Positions 4,728 to 5,912 of a stretch of 5,912 nucleotides of DNA are shown here, in pieces. The position numbers were made by a program, and so were the translations under genes. Below the pieces are notes generated by a model that was not told the origin of the DNA, ran no database searches, and worked only from the letters and a program-made list of their open reading frames with translations. This stretch comes from Bacteroidota bacterium. GTDB lineage: Bacteria > Bacteroidota > Bacteroidia > Bacteroidales > FEN-979. Positions within the stretch are counted from its first letter, which is position 1. Each line of letters opens with the position of its first letter. The DNA is taken from NCBI GenBank assembly GCA_026391755.1, contig JAPLDN010000158.1, positions 1 to 5,912 of the forward strand, read 5' to 3'.

Positions 4728-5912
4728 ATGATAAAAAATAAAAGATACCTGCTCCTGGTGGCCATGGTTGTTGTATTATGGATGCCTGGAGGGATGCAGG
4801 CACAGGCACAAAGTCAAAAGGACCTGTATGCCGGTCTTAAAAAATACAGCGCTTTTCTCCAGATGGTCGAATTTGCTTATGTAGATACCGTGAATGACGG
4901 TAAACTGGTAGAAAAGGCCATAATAGAAACTCTTAAGGAGCTTGACCCTCATTCAATGTACATCTCCAAAAAGGATGTGCAGAAAGCGAATGAACCCCTT
5001 GAAGGCAATTTTGAAGGTGTGGGTATCCAGTTTGAAATACTGCGCGATACGATTAATGTTGTGCATACCATCTCGGGGGGGCCCAGTGAGAAACTTGGTG
5101 TAATGCCGGGTGACAAGATCGTGATGATAGACGGGCAGGCAGCAACCGGCAAGAATGTCACGAACCAGTATGTGCTGGATCATTTAAGAGGTAAAAAAGG
5201 CAGTAAGGTTGAAGTGGCTGTTTTAAGGGTCGGAAAGAAAGGACTGATCGATTTCTCGATTATCCGTGATAAAATTCCCCTCAACAGTATTGATGCATAT
5301 TATATGATCAACGCCGAAACGGGGTATATCAACCTGAACCGTTTTGCACAGACTTCCCTCCAGGAGTTCATTGACGCAACACTCAAACTCCAAGCCCTGG
5401 GGATGAAAAACCTGATCCTCGACCTTCGCAATAACTCAGGGGGGTATATGGGTACAGCTATCGACCTTTCGGACCAGTTCCTCGATGCGGGAAAGCTTAT
5501 CGTGTATACCGAGGGTGTCCACAGTCCGCGCGAAGACTATTCTTCCACTCCAAAAGGCTTGTTTCAGCAGGGCAAACTGGTGGTTATGATGAACGAGAAT
5601 TCAGCTTCGGCCAGCGAGATCGTAGCCGGCGCTGTACAGGACTGGGACCGTGCCGTGATTGTAGGCCGGCGGTCATTTGGTAAAGGATTGGTTCAAAGGC
5701 CTTTCTCTCTTCCCGACAGTTCCCAGGTAAGGCTTACAACAGCCAGGTACCATACTCCTTCGGGCCGTTGTATACAGAAGTCTTATGCTGAAGGGGTTGA
5801 TAAGTATTACATGGACTTCGCCAAGCGGGTAAAGCGTGGTGAACTCATACATCCCGACAGTATAAAGTTCCCCGATTCCCTAAAGTTTTATACATCGAAA
5901 AAACGTGTAGTC
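4728..5912 (+). CDS. S41 family (C-terminal processing) periplasmic peptidase, first 395 residues
   Basis: A secreted serine protease of the CtpA/Prc group, which degrades or trims periplasmic proteins. The frame opens at ATG 4728 and is uninterrupted to the window end; family members are usually about 530-560 residues, so roughly the last quarter is missing. Residues 1-27 are a signal peptide (basic start, hydrophobic core LLLVAMVVVLWM, cleavage likely after AQA at 25-27); there is no lipobox Cys. An N-terminal helical part contains LDPHSMYIS at 72-80. A PDZ domain spans about 95-175, starting FEGVGIQFE. The protease core includes LILDLRNNSGG (229-239) and the nucleophile region NENSASASEIVAG (289-301). 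S294 and K319 (in SFGKG) are 25 residues apart, as are Ser430/Lys455 in Prc, so the catalytic pair is intact. A weak AAGAG lies 7 nt before the start. It is transcribed away from the rhomboid gene, probably from the TAATTTTG box. Confidence 0.95.
   Translation, partial: MIKNKRYLLLVAMVVVLWMPGGMQAQAQSQKDLYAGLKKYSAFLQMVEFAYVDTVNDGKLVEKAIIETLKELDPHSMYISKKDVQKANEPLEGNFEGVGIQFEILRDTINVVHTISGGPSEKLGVMPGDKIVMIDGQAATGKNVTNQYVLDHLRGKKGSKVEVAVLRVGKKGLIDFSIIRDKIPLNSIDAYYMINAETGYINLNRFAQTSLQEFIDATLKLQALGMKNLILDLRNNSGGYMGTAIDLSDQFLDAGKLIVYTEGVHSPREDYSSTPKGLFQQGKLVVMMNENSASASEIVAGAVQDWDRAVIVGRRSFGKGLVQRPFSLPDSSQVRLTTARYHTPSGRCIQKSYAEGVDKYYMDFAKRVKRGELIHPDSIKFPDSLKFYTSKKRVV

Overview
The window looks like a chromosomal segment from a member of the Bacteroidota, probably Bacteroidales or Marinilabiliales-like. 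The reasons are the gene content (ribonuclease Y with a transmembrane start, ZapA next to a 6S-type RNA, a DUF2851 protein, a periplasmic S41 protease), the near absence of Shine-Dalgarno sequences, and two matches to the Bacteroidota -7 promoter box TAnnTTTG. Coding is dense, no mobile element is visible and no gene appears broken. Two genes are cut by the window edges.

Left part (1-1756, all minus strand): a transcription unit reads leftwards from a good promoter at 1725-1756. It runs through a 95-residue coiled-coil protein (ZapB-like by context), zapA, a structured RNA that I call 6S RNA (ssrS), and the N-terminal half of rny. The RNA call rests on position and on a fold I could trace by hand: an 11-bp closing stem, a further rod, and a 14 x 14 nt central internal loop. 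Its 3' strand ends in an oligo-U run, so the closing stem also looks like the terminator, about 20 nt before the rny start codon. The unit joins cell division, growth-phase control of RNA polymerase and mRNA turnover.

Middle part (1757-3909, plus strand): a spacer with two adjacent arrays of degenerate 7-bp tandem repeats leads directly into a DUF2851 gene. This overlaps by 4 bp (ATGA) a gene for a membrane-anchored protein with ComEA-type helix-hairpin-helix (HhH) repeats. The DUF2851 protein has a PD...ExH motif and a C-terminal Cys-X4-Cys-X2-Cys cluster. Together with the DNA-binding partner, these suggest a nucleic-acid role, but that is inference. An 8-bp near-repeat covers the end of the HhH gene and the 20-bp gap to the convergent rhomboid gene.

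Right part (3910-5912): a rhomboid intramembrane serine protease on the minus strand and a secreted S41 (C-terminal processing) protease on the plus strand diverge from a 125-bp spacer. The spacer carries four GTTAA motifs spaced 10-11 bp apart and a TAnnTTTG promoter box for the S41 gene. The S41 reading frame is open to the window end and contains the complete catalytic Ser/Lys pair.
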